From Omnitrophica bacterium GWA2_41_15 (lineage in GTDB: Bacteria; Omnitrophota; Gorgyraeia; Gorgyraeales; Gorgyraeaceae): a stretch of DNA of 11,685 nt. A program made the position numbers and the translations under genes. The stretch lies in NCBI GenBank assembly GCA_919902485.1, contig CAKKRB010000257.1, forward strand, positions 4,969 to 16,653, read 5' to 3'. Shown here piece by piece: positions 1-5,730 of the stretch (its first letter is position 1; every line of letters begins with the position of its first letter). The notes beneath the pieces are model-generated. The model was not told the DNA's origin. It saw only the letters and a program-made list of their open reading frames with translations, and did not search any database.

Positions 1-2
1 TA

Positions 3-497
3 GAGCGGTTTCGCTTGGAGCGTCAGGATATGGCAAAAGCCCTTGACGAGAAGCTCTCTTCAGATAACACCGCTAACAAGGAAGCTACAAAACAGTTTAT
101 AAACGAGCTTGTATCTGACCGGGGCGCAGCGCAAAGAATCTGGAGAAAGAGTTTTGGGGGTGTGGTAGAAAAGCAGGTTCAGCCTATTATTGAAGTTGCT
201 GTTGAAGAACCAGTTCAATCTGTTGTTAAAGAAGAGGTTGCGGAAGAATTCCCTGCTCAACTTGCTGTTGAAGTTGCTGTTGAAGAACAAGCTCAACCTG
301 TCATTGAAGAAGAGGCTGAACCCTCTCCTGAAAAGCAGATCTTAGAAGTACTTGCAGGACACCCTGAAGGGATCAAGTTAGTTGACATTGGCAATGAGCT
401 AGGTGTAGATTGGCGAAGCCTTATCGGTAATATTAAACCGCTAGTAGATGGTGGCAAGATCGATAAGATTGAGAACTTGTATTATCCAAGAAGCTAG
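3..497 (+). CDS. Acidic-repeat protein with C-terminal winged-helix-like domain, possibly 5'-partial
   Basis: I do not recognise a named family. The frame is open to the window edge, so the gene may begin upstream. Internal start options are TTG 15 and ATG 30; the latter has GGAG at 17-20, nine bases before it. The first ~50 residues are charged and helical and include SDRGAAQRIWRKSFGG. A low-complexity acidic middle follows, made of four degenerate 11-14-residue units, each with a Gln near the start followed by small hydrophobic and Glu residues (for example VQPIIEVAVEE and PAQLAVEVAVEE). The last ~55 residues (EKQILEVLAGHPEGIKLVDI onward) look like a winged helix, with a hydrophobic helix, a second helix and a KIDKIENLYY wing. 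It ends 28 bp before gvpN, so co-transcription is likely. In cyanobacteria the position before gvpN is that of gvpC, but it shares no visible sequence with GvpC. The gene is sound; the function is unknown. Confidence 0.7.
   Translation, partial: ERFRLERQDMAKALDEKLSSDNTANKEATKQFINELVSDRGAAQRIWRKSFGGVVEKQVQPIIEVAVEEPVQSVVKEEVAEEFPAQLAVEVAVEEQAQPVIEEEAEPSPEKQILEVLAGHPEGIKLVDIGNELGVDWRSLIGNIKPLVDGGKIDKIENLYYPRS
191..288 (+). repeat. Exact 20-bp direct repeat inside the acidic-repeat gene
   Basis: The 20 bases at 191-210 recur exactly at 269-288. The offset is 78 bp (26 codons), so the frame is kept. The copies encode the same EVAVEE core of the acidic repeat. This suggests recent in-frame duplication or recombination within the linker, which could change the number of repeats between strains. 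Confidence 0.75.
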
Positions 498-525
498 AAA
501 CCAGGCAAGCAGAGGAGATATATAC

Positions 526-1407
526 ATGGAAGCAAAAGCAACTGTTATCCGCCTTGAACCTGGAAAGGATTTCGTGATTACACCGTTCATAGAGAGTATC
601 TGCCGGCGCTGTTTGTATTACTTAGAGGTTGGTTATCCTGTCCATTTGAGCGGTTCAGCAGGCACTGGCAAGACAACTCTCGCTATGCATTTGGCAGGGC
701 TTTTAGGCAGGCCTGTGATGGTTATATATGGCGATGAGGAATTCGGCTCTTCGGATCTTCTAGGTAACGACAAAGGTTTTGTTTCTAGTCGGTTAATAGA
801 TAACTATGTCCATACTGTTTTGAGAACTGAGGAGAATATAAAGAGTTTATGGGTCGATCAAAGACTTACCACCGCTTGTAAGAGTGGTTATACTTTAGTT
901 TACGATGAATTCTCACGCTCTCACGCTGAAGCCAACAACGTGCTTCTTTCTGTGCTCGAAGAGAAACTGATAGTTTTGCCAGAAGGCAGGTACGGTGAAA
1001 GCTATATACCTGTCCATCCTCAATTTCGAGCCATTTTCACAAGCAATCCTGATGAGTACGCAGGCGTTTACACACCACAGAGTGCGCTACTTGACAGGAT
1101 GATTACTATCAAGCTTGGATGCTATGACTTTGAAACAGAAGTCGCTATTACAGCAGCTAAGTCCGGGCTTCTCCCGGAGGAAGCTCTGAAGATTGTAGAA
1201 ATCGTAAGTGCTGTGAGGGAAGAACCCAATAATATCACCCCGCCAACAATTAGAGCTTCTATCATGATCGGTCAAATTTTGCGCCATCGGTATGGGAAAC
1301 CTGAACCTGACGATAAGATTTTCTTCGAAACATGCCTAGATGTTCTATATAATGGGATAGATAAGGACGAAAAGCTTCAAAGGGTTATCAAGGCTGTATT
1401 TGGCTAG
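526..1407 (+). CDS. gvpN: Gas vesicle protein GvpN, MoxR-type AAA+ ATPase
   Basis: GvpN is an accessory ATPase that promotes gas-vesicle growth and maturation; loss in other organisms gives small or few vesicles. The product is 293 residues, normal for the family. Visible features are a Walker A (GSAGTGKT, residues 43-50), a Walker B (TLVYDEF, about 123-129) followed by the SRSHAEANNVLLSVLEE segment typical of MoxR/GvpN, and a sensor-1 region (FTSNPDEYAGVY). I place the start at ATG 526 because AGAGGAG at 511-517 sits eight bases upstream. The frame is open back to GTG 448, but that start would overlap the preceding gene by 50 bp and has no ribosome-binding site. The gene follows the acidic-repeat gene and precedes the coiled-coil gene, all probably in one transcript. 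Identification is secure from sequence alone. Confidence 0.95.
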   Translation: MEAKATVIRLEPGKDFVITPFIESICRRCLYYLEVGYPVHLSGSAGTGKTTLAMHLAGLLGRPVMVIYGDEEFGSSDLLGNDKGFVSSRLIDNYVHTVLRTEENIKSLWVDQRLTTACKSGYTLVYDEFSRSHAEANNVLLSVLEEKLIVLPEGRYGESYIPVHPQFRAIFTSNPDEYAGVYTPQSALLDRMITIKLGCYDFETEVAITAAKSGLLPEEALKIVEIVSAVREEPNNITPPTIRASIMIGQILRHRYGKPEPDDKIFFETCLDVLYNGIDKDEKLQRVIKAVFG

Positions 1408-1451
1408 AGAACCTCCAATGATGCTACATAACTCGTCAAAGGAAAATCTGT

Positions 1452-1769
1452 ATGAGACGTATAATCAAAGGACTTTATGACATTCCCAGTGTGACGAAGC
1501 TAGGGCAACGGCGGCGAATGGGTCAAGTTCAATATGAATATGAGGTACTAAATGAATTGTCTCAGTTGAGTCGAGAAAAGATCTGGCTCCATAAAGAGAA
1601 AGAAAATTGGCAGGAAAGACTAAATCGGATCAATAATCGCTTGTTGGGCATAGAAAAATTGGAAGAAACACTAATACAAAAACAAATGGCTATGAAAGAA
1701 CAGAGCCCCCTCGATGTAGAAAGGGAAACCTCTGATAAAGAAACACGTGAGATGATCATAAAGTATTGA
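1452..1769 (+). CDS. Small coiled-coil protein with N-terminal IPSVTKLGQRRR motif
   Basis: This encodes a 105-residue, highly charged protein of no named family. The N-terminal ~25 residues hold a basic motif, DIPSVTKLGQRRRMGQ. Residues ~28-80 are predicted, by eye, to be a long amphipathic helix or coiled coil with leucine, isoleucine and tryptophan at heptad-like positions between Lys/Glu/Arg runs. The last 25 residues are acidic and polar. The start at ATG 1452 is supported by AAAGGA at 1438-1443, eight bases upstream. It lies 44 bp after gvpN and is probably the last gene of that transcript, since a gene-free stretch follows. A small coiled-coil partner of GvpN or of the vesicle surface is possible, but only the location suggests it. 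I see no signal peptide or membrane segment. Confidence 0.7.
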   Translation: MRRIIKGLYDIPSVTKLGQRRRMGQVQYEYEVLNELSQLSREKIWLHKEKENWQERLNRINNRLLGIEKLEETLIQKQMAMKEQSPLDVERETSDKETREMIIKY

Positions 1770-1856
1770 GGGGCTCAACTATGACCTATATGTATCAACT
1801 TAATGGATTATTTTTGGCATATCGCAATTAATCAGTGAATCTAAAGATGGAGATAC

Positions 1857-1929
1857 TTTAGTCAAATTTAGTCTATTTTTAGTCAAATATGGCATATTTT
1901 TCAGTTTTAGTTAATAAGTCACTTTAGTC
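1857..1929 (+). repeat. TTTAGTC heptamer cluster, iteron-like
   Basis: Exact TTTAGTC copies start at 1857, 1867, 1878 and 1923, with a one-mismatch copy (TTTAGTT) at 1907 and another exact copy at 2121-2127. The first three are spaced 10 and 11 bp, one helical turn, so a protein bound to them would sit on one face of the DNA. Repeats of this kind occur as regulator binding sites, iterons or integrase arm sites; the sequence does not say which. Confidence 0.45.
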
Positions 1930-2127
1930 GCTGTCCATCAAGTATTGACGGCACTTTGTAGCCCATTTTACCAAGCTGGCGATTATAAAAATCAAAGTAA
2001 AATCTTGACAATTAGCAGTAGTTAGAAGTTAGATAAAACATTGTAAATAAAGGGTTTGGGGACTGTTTTTATGGTTTTTGACACCTTGCTATAAATTGAC
2101 GAATTTAAAAGTAGTCTGTTTTTAGTC
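1870..2127 (+). repeat. 15-bp direct repeat AGTCTRTTTTTAGTC flanking about 230 bp
   Basis: AGTCTATTTTTAGTC at 1870-1884 and AGTCTGTTTTTAGTC at 2113-2127 match at 14 of 15 positions in the same orientation. They could be the ends of a small insertion or excision remnant, or just two more members of the TTTAGTC motif family. No coding sequence is visible between them. Confidence 0.35.
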
Positions 2128-2197
2128 CAGTTTTGGTGGCACAAACCCTTATGAATTCTATGTTTCTAATTTTGATTTTTATAATTTAATTAGAGCA

Positions 2198-2227
2198 TTG
2201 AAATCAAAACATCCATCATAATATATA
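2198..2227 (+). promoter_or_regulatory. Weak candidate promoter upstream of the foldback element
   Basis: TTGAAA at 2198-2203 and TATATA at 2222-2227 are separated by 18 bp. This is a mediocre sigma70-like pair in very AT-rich DNA, where such matches are expected by chance. It is listed because the zinc-finger/AbrB/gvpF genes need a promoter somewhere in this region and I find none clearly better. Confidence 0.2.
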
Positions 2228-2280
2228 TCGAGATCAAAGCGTAAAAATGTGAATACAATTTTTATTTTTTCGTTTATCTT

Positions 2281-2434
2281 GTAAGCAGTTTTCAGATAAT
2301 TCGTTAAACTTTTGATTATGTTTTTAAATCCCCCTTGATCCCCCTTTTCCAAAGGGGGAATTACGAAACTCCCCTCTTGAGAGGGGTTAGGGGGTGTGTT
2401 AAAAAACGTTACGAATTATCTGAAAACTACTTAA
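2281..2434. mobile_element. Foldback (MITE-like) element with long inverted arms and internal hairpins
   Basis: An 18-bp perfect inverted repeat (2287-2304 against 2411-2428) is extended at its outer side by partial matches to about 24 bp. Inside it is a second nested stem, CCCCCT 2330-2335 with AGGGGG 2389-2394. That stem encloses two hairpins: CCCCCTTT/AAAGGGGG (2340-2347/2351-2358, loop TCC) and CCCCTC/GAGGGG (2371-2376/2381-2386). The whole would fold as a cloverleaf. C/G-run palindromes of this general kind are scattered in many bacterial genomes as non-coding mobile repeats. It has no transposase, so it would be non-autonomous. It ends just before the 40-codon CxxCxGxG frame. Confidence 0.55.
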
Positions 2435-2457
2435 ATAATACGCTTAAGTTGATACAT

Positions 2458-2580
2458 ATGGGGCTCAGTGGGTGGGTGTCGCTTCTGTTATGTTCCAAGT
2501 GCATAGGAACAGGTCAACGCAGCACGGGCAGGCTATACTGTATGGAGTGTAGAGGTGTGGGCGTCGTCTCTGTGAGATGA
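2458..2580 (+). CDS. Short CxxCxGxG protein, possible 5'-truncated remnant
   Basis: This frame encodes 40 residues from ATG 2458. It contains one pair of DnaJ-type zinc-finger motifs, CSKCIGTG and CMECRGVG, 12 residues apart, which together could bind one zinc ion. The frame is open further upstream but that part lies within the foldback element and is not credible protein. No Shine-Dalgarno site precedes ATG 2458. The protein resembles one repeat of the 130-residue protein that follows; both loci share the bases TGTCGCTTCTGT. It may be a genuine small zinc protein, or the 3' end of a larger gene cut off by the element. Codon use looks like its downstream neighbour. Confidence 0.45.
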   Translation: MGLSGWVSLLLCSKCIGTGQRSTGRLYCMECRGVGVVSVR

Positions 2581-2583
2581 TAA

Positions 2584-2612
2584 GTCTATTAGTCTGTGGG
2601 TTTCCAATAGAC
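2584..2612 (+). promoter_or_regulatory. Hairpin in leader of the zinc-finger gene
   Basis: GTCTATT (2584-2590) and AATAGAC (2606-2612) form a 7-bp inverted repeat with a 15-base loop, immediately upstream of the AAGGAGG ribosome-binding site. An alternative pairing, TGGGT with ACCCA, overlaps it. It could set translation or RNA stability; no T-tract follows, so it is not a terminator. Confidence 0.3.
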
Positions 2613-2620
2613 CCAAAGGA

Positions 2621-2630
2621 GGGATATCCC
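2621..2630. promoter_or_regulatory. GGGATATCCC palindrome between Shine-Dalgarno and start
   Basis: This perfect 10-bp palindrome overlaps the 3' end of AAGGAGG (2616-2622) and ends two bases before ATG 2633. It could be an operator half, or pair in RNA and mask the ribosome site. It may also be chance. Confidence 0.25.
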
Positions 2631-2632
2631 GG

Positions 2633-3025
2633 ATGAGCATCATTAAAGAGGAGCCGACCAGGTTCTTAGTGATGTGTGCTTTCTGCGGCGGAAAGGGTAA
2701 AGACCCGTTCGGGATCATGTCGCTTCTGTCCGCCTGCTATGTGTGTGGCGGAGAGAAAGCGGTGTGGATGGAAAAGATAGGGACAGGAATCGCCAAAGAA
2801 TGTTTGTTCTGTAATGGGTCCGGTGTTTCACCAACCGGGGCAAGAAATCACTGCGCTGTATGCGGAGGAGCTGGCGTTGTTTGGGTCGAAGAGCCGTCTC
2901 AGGTCTGCCCAGACTGTAACGGAACAGGCTGGCAGCCGGATATGTCGCTTTATTGCATAGTTTGTAAGGGGAAGGGCGCCATTCCCGTCGAAAAGGATGC
3001 CATCATCGTGGAAGGAGGTAGGTAA
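2633..3025 (+). CDS. DnaJ-type cysteine-rich zinc-finger protein, six CxxC motifs
   Basis: This 130-residue protein consists almost entirely of DnaJ central-domain-like zinc motifs. The CxxC pairs are at residues 15/18 (CAFCGGKG), 35/38 (CYVCGGEK), 57/60 (CLFCNGSG), 74/77 (CAVCGGAG), 92/95 (CPDCNGTG) and 108/111 (CIVCKGKG). All 12 cysteines belong to these motifs, enough for three zinc ions. In DnaJ this domain holds four motifs and helps bind and stabilise unfolded clients; here it occurs without a J-domain or C-terminal substrate domains. The start at ATG 2633 has AAGGAGG ten bases upstream. It is four bases from the AbrB-like gene, and a gvpF carrying a J-domain lies just downstream, so the two DnaJ parts sit in the same gene group. 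Cytoplasmic chaperone activity is inferred. Rubredoxin-like or RNA-binding roles are alternatives. Confidence 0.85.
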   Translation: MSIIKEEPTRFLVMCAFCGGKGKDPFGIMSLLSACYVCGGEKAVWMEKIGTGIAKECLFCNGSGVSPTGARNHCAVCGGAGVVWVEEPSQVCPDCNGTGWQPDMSLYCIVCKGKGAIPVEKDAIIVEGGR

Positions 3026-3029
3026 GGTT

Positions 3030-3212
3030 ATGCTCACAAGCAGTTTGATAAGAGGGTTTGCCGAAGTGGATTCAGAGGGGAAGATCGCGCTTCCAAAGAA
3101 CCTGCGGATAGCGATGGATTTGAAGGAGAAAGATCTGGTGGAGTTAAAACTTGCCGGTGCCAGCAAAACAAAGAAGATAGTAATATCGAAACGCCGGACG
3201 GAATTACCGTAG
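3030..3212 (+). CDS. AbrB/SpoVT-like swapped-hairpin DNA-binding protein
   Basis: This encodes 60 residues. The core is FAEVDSEGKIALPKNLRIAM followed by DLKEKDLVELKL, the signature of the AbrB/MazE/SpoVT looped-hinge fold: a beta strand with D-x-x-G-K-I, L-P-K-x-x-R, then a G/D-rich turn and hydrophobic strand. Such proteins dimerise and act as transcription factors or as antitoxins. No toxin gene is adjacent, so regulation of the gvp genes is the more likely role. I chose ATG 3030, which follows the previous stop by four bases and has GGAGG at 3014-3018 and AAGG at 3024-3027. An in-frame ATG at 2997 would overlap the zinc-finger gene and add residues outside the domain. The C-terminal KTKKIVISKRR is basic. 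Confidence 0.75.
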   Translation: MLTSSLIRGFAEVDSEGKIALPKNLRIAMDLKEKDLVELKLAGASKTKKIVISKRRTELP

Positions 3213-3292
3213 ATAAACAATAGGCTTATGGGCTTATATTGGTGCAGTCGGTGGTTAAACTGCGGATGTAGAATCTTGGAGGACAATTGGAT

Positions 3293-4324
3293 ATGTCGAA
3301 CCAGTCAAAATCATATCTCATCTATTGTATCGTCGAAAATGAAGGTTTTATTCCATATTTGGCTAATGACTTAAGTGAAATCATATACAAGGATATTGTC
3401 GCAGTTGTGAGGAAAGTTGATGCAAAAAGCATTGAAGAGCTAAGTTTAGATAAAGAACTGCTGAAAAATTGTATTGCGGCTTATCAACAGACTAATATTG
3501 ACATCTTCAATCATTATACGATACTACCCATTAGATTCGGCACTATGGTGGACAGTGAAGAGGAGATAGAAGATTTCCTTGCTTCCAATTACATACATAT
3601 AAAATGGGCTTTCGATAGGTTAAAAGGGAAAGCAGAGATCACAGTTCACCTTTCCTGGGATCTAAAAGCGGTGTTACAAGAAATAAACCAAGATAAACAG
3701 TGGTTGGATAATGCTAAGCAATCTATCAACCTGACAAACACTGCTGAAATAGGTAGACTGCTCTTCGTAACTGCGGACACAAAAAAGAAAGAAATCGTTG
3801 ACTCTGTCCATTGCAAACTTATTGCCGTCTCTCTTGATTCTTCTGATGGGAGATGCTCTAATGAACAGATTATTATGAACAGAAGTTATCTTATAGAGAG
3901 AACAGCAGAACGATTATTTGATGAAGCCATGACAGAACTGGCAGAGGAGAATAAATCTTATCTTAGTTTAAAATACATAGGTCCACTTCCACCCTACAGC
4001 TTCGCCCCTGTGGAATTTAATTGGAGAAATTTCGAGTTGATAAACGAGGTAAGAAGAAGGCTTTTGTTGCCTGAACAAGCCAGTTTTAGAGAAATTAAGG
4101 CTTCATATCGAAGACTATCCTTGAAATTCCATCCAGACAAGAATTCCGGTGACCAACAATCTTCCGAACGCTTCAGAGAGATAAACGAAGCATACAAAAT
4201 ATTAGAGACGTATTGTCATAGCTGTGAGGGGTCTTTGGCATCCAAAGAAAATAACGAATATTCTTTTACCAAGGATGATGTAGAAAGTGTCTTTGTTGCC
4301 AATAGAAAAATGGTGGCTGTTTAG
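3293..4324 (+). CDS. gvpF: GvpF/L-family protein fused to a C-terminal J-domain
   Basis: The product is 343 residues. Residues ~6-240 are a GvpL/GvpF domain: a beta-rich start (YLIYCIVEN), the family motif LPIRFGT at 78-84 followed by acidic helix residues, and the closing motif GPLPPYSF at 230-237. GvpF binds GvpA monomers and is a minor, early-assembly component. Residues ~248-308 are a J-domain. Helix II is IKASYRRLSLKF, the catalytic HPD is at 280-282, and helix III is RFREINEAYKIL. Helix I is atypical. J-domains stimulate Hsp70 (DnaK) ATPase, so this protein could deliver GvpA or other Gvp clients to DnaK. A ~35-residue tail follows. ATG 3293 has GGAGG at 3278-3282, ten bases upstream; TTG 3287 would be too close. 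It follows the AbrB-like gene by 80 bp. Confidence 0.93.
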   Translation: MSNQSKSYLIYCIVENEGFIPYLANDLSEIIYKDIVAVVRKVDAKSIEELSLDKELLKNCIAAYQQTNIDIFNHYTILPIRFGTMVDSEEEIEDFLASNYIHIKWAFDRLKGKAEITVHLSWDLKAVLQEINQDKQWLDNAKQSINLTNTAEIGRLLFVTADTKKKEIVDSVHCKLIAVSLDSSDGRCSNEQIIMNRSYLIERTAERLFDEAMTELAEENKSYLSLKYIGPLPPYSFAPVEFNWRNFELINEVRRRLLLPEQASFREIKASYRRLSLKFHPDKNSGDQQSSERFREINEAYKILETYCHSCEGSLASKENNEYSFTKDDVESVFVANRKMVAV

Positions 4325-4380
4325 CAAAAACATAATAAAGAACTGATAGAATCAATCTTTTTCCAGAATAGAGATGAATC

Positions 4381-5145
4381 ATGAAAAATAACGGAAATTC
4401 AAACTACGGAAAGCTGTTTTATGCGGTTATTTTAACAGAACGAGAGTGCAATTTCGGCCCTGTTGGATTGGACGACAAAATAGTCCATAGTATAAATTAC
4501 AAGGGTGTTGGTGCATTGGTAAGCGATTATCCACGAGTTGACTCAATCAAGCTGCTCAGAAAGAACCTTGCCTCATACCATCAGGTTGTCAAGAAGGCTT
4601 CGGAGCACTTTACCACTATTCCTGCCAAGTTTGGTCAAATAGCTCGCGATGCGGGCGAGGTGGACATTGCTCTGCGGAAAAACTATCAGACGATTCAAAA
4701 AGAATTGGCAAGGTTTGACGGAAAAGTAGAAATGGGACTGAAAATTAGCTGGGATGTCGAAGATGTATTTGAGTATTTCATTGGTAAAGACGATAAGCTC
4801 AGAATTCTTAGAAACAAACTCATGAATGGAAATAAACCTCCGAATCAAAGCGACCTGATCAATTTCGGACATTATTTCCATGAAAGGATGGATCAGGCAA
4901 GAAAGCAGATTACCGAAACAACTCTCGCTGTCTTGCCTTCGGGAGAAGCAAGGACAGAAGATATACACGAAGATAAAATGGTAACCAATGCAACACTACT
5001 TATAGAAAAGGACCTTCTAAACCAACTCGAAAATACGATTGAGAAACTCAGTGTGTCTATGGGGAGTGAGTATAGCCTAAAATTAGACGGACCTTGGCCT
5101 CCATTCAGCTTTGTTGACCGTCTGGAACTTCACCTGGAAAGGTAA
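4381..5145 (+). CDS. gvpF: Gas vesicle protein GvpF/GvpL, second copy
   Basis: This encodes a 254-residue GvpL/GvpF-family protein of normal length, with no added domain. Family landmarks are the N-terminal strand KLFYAVILTE, the central IPAKFGQ at 80-86 (equivalent of LPxRFG), the SWDVEDVFEY segment that follows the beta hairpin, and the terminal GPWPPFSF at 237-244. GvpF/L proteins are cytoplasmic assembly factors that contact GvpA and other accessory Gvps. The ATG at 4381 has only a weak ribosome site (GAGATG), 56 bp after the J-domain fusion gene. It is followed by gvpG after two bases, so translational coupling is likely. Sequence divergence from the other two GvpF/L copies in the window is large, suggesting distinct roles rather than recent duplication. 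Confidence 0.93.
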   Translation: MKNNGNSNYGKLFYAVILTERECNFGPVGLDDKIVHSINYKGVGALVSDYPRVDSIKLLRKNLASYHQVVKKASEHFTTIPAKFGQIARDAGEVDIALRKNYQTIQKELARFDGKVEMGLKISWDVEDVFEYFIGKDDKLRILRNKLMNGNKPPNQSDLINFGHYFHERMDQARKQITETTLAVLPSGEARTEDIHEDKMVTNATLLIEKDLLNQLENTIEKLSVSMGSEYSLKLDGPWPPFSFVDRLELHLER

Positions 5146-5147
5146 TA

Positions 5148-5360
5148 ATGTTATTATTATTAAAGGGCATATATCTGCTAGGGAAAAAATTGCATGAAAT
5201 GGCGATGGAGGAGCTTCTTGACGAAGATAAGGTCAGAGCGGATCTGAAAGAATTATATCTGCTACTTGAGTCAGGCAAGATTAGCGAAGAGGAATTTGAA
5301 CTCAGGGAAGAGAAATTAGTTGAGCGACTAGAAGAGATCGAATTATACAAAAATAAATAG
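5148..5360 (+). CDS. gvpG: Gas vesicle protein GvpG
   Basis: This encodes a 70-residue, mostly helical acidic protein matching the GvpG pattern: a short hydrophobic start (MLLLLKGIYLLGKKLHEMA), then ELLDEDKVRADLKELYLLLE, then SGKISEEEFELREEKLVERL. GvpG is a small essential accessory protein that works with GvpF/L in vesicle formation in haloarchaea and Bacillus; its precise role is not settled. The start is two bases after the upstream gvpF stop, with GGAAAGG about six bases before it. Size and order (gvpF-gvpG) are as in other clusters. The hydrophobic N-terminus is too short to call a membrane segment. Confidence 0.9.
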   Translation: MLLLLKGIYLLGKKLHEMAMEELLDEDKVRADLKELYLLLESGKISEEEFELREEKLVERLEEIELYKNK

Positions 5361-5391
5361 CCCCAATCCTATGGTGGCAAAGGGGAAAACC

Positions 5392-5652
5392 ATGAGATTA
5401 AACGAAATTATTGGCGTAGCTAAAGAGCAATTACAATCATTATTGCACTTGGAAGTTGCTAACGTTGTCACAGCTTCAAGAAATAATGGAGGATGGCAGA
5501 TGACGATCGAGTTAGTTGAAAGAAAAGCCATTCCCGATACACAAGACATACTGGGGATGTATGATGTCATCCTTGATGATACTGGCGATATAGTAAGCTA
5601 TCTTCGGAAGAACATGCGCAGACGAATGGATATGGTAGAAAATGTTGAGTAG
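5392..5652 (+). CDS. gvpO: Gas vesicle protein GvpO, first copy
   Basis: This encodes 86 residues of the GvpO family, with conserved WQMTIELVER, DILGMYDVILDDTGDI and a basic end (RKNMRRRMDM). GvpO is required for vesicle formation in haloarchaea and has been linked to control of gvpA expression; its mechanism in bacteria is unclear. I chose ATG 5392 rather than in-frame ATG 5371, because AGGGG at 5381-5385 is correctly placed and because the resulting N-terminus (MRLNEIIGVAK) aligns with the second GvpO at 7392 (MEIKDIVEIAK). It closes the gvpF-J/gvpF/gvpG group; 78 bp separate it from the third gvpF. Confidence 0.9.
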   Translation: MRLNEIIGVAKEQLQSLLHLEVANVVTASRNNGGWQMTIELVERKAIPDTQDILGMYDVILDDTGDIVSYLRKNMRRRMDMVENVE

Positions 5653-5730
5653 AAATATTGTCATTGCTGTATATTCCCGATGAATATATTCTATTGAGGG
5701 GTGACAGTCAAAAATAAATGGAAGGATCGT

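Larger units (their letters stand above)
1770..2457. other. AT-rich gene-free region
   Basis: This is about 690 bp with no convincing reading frame on either strand and very high AT content. It separates the gvpN group from the zinc-finger/gvpF group. It contains repeated TTTAGTC heptamers (1857-1929 and 2121-2127), several weak promoter-like TTGACA boxes without a good -10 (for example 2005-2010 and 2078-2083), and the foldback element at 2281-2434. No rho-independent terminator is obvious after the 1769 stop. It may be decayed DNA from a mobile element plus the control region for the downstream genes. Confidence 0.6.

Noticed and set aside
448..525. Longer GvpN start at GTG 448
   Set aside because: It overlaps the preceding gene by 50 bp and lacks a ribosome site, whereas ATG 526 has AGAGGAG at ideal spacing and matches family length.
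1857..2127. CRISPR array
   Set aside because: The repeated unit is only 7 bp with spacings of 10-198 bp and no uniform spacers; no cas gene is present.
2340..2386. Rho-independent terminator formed by the C/G-run hairpins
   Set aside because: Neither hairpin is followed by a T-tract, and both are nested within longer inverted arms, fitting a foldback element better.
2335..2457. Upstream in-frame extension (TTG 2335) of the 40-aa CxxCxGxG frame
   Set aside because: The extension lies within the foldback element and its arm; the translated residues reflect the repeat, and no ribosome site is present.
3030..3212. Antitoxin of a toxin-antitoxin pair
   Set aside because: The neighbours are a zinc-finger protein and a GvpF fusion; no toxin-like gene is adjacent.
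2828..3286. 152-codon antisense frame opposite the zinc-finger and AbrB genes
   Set aside because: It runs across two well-supported sense genes with no recognisable domain; a shadow frame.
5701..5730. GTG 5701 as start of the third gvpF
   Set aside because: GAGGGG directly abuts and overlaps the start codon, too close for initiation; ATG 5731 begins at the conserved first strand.
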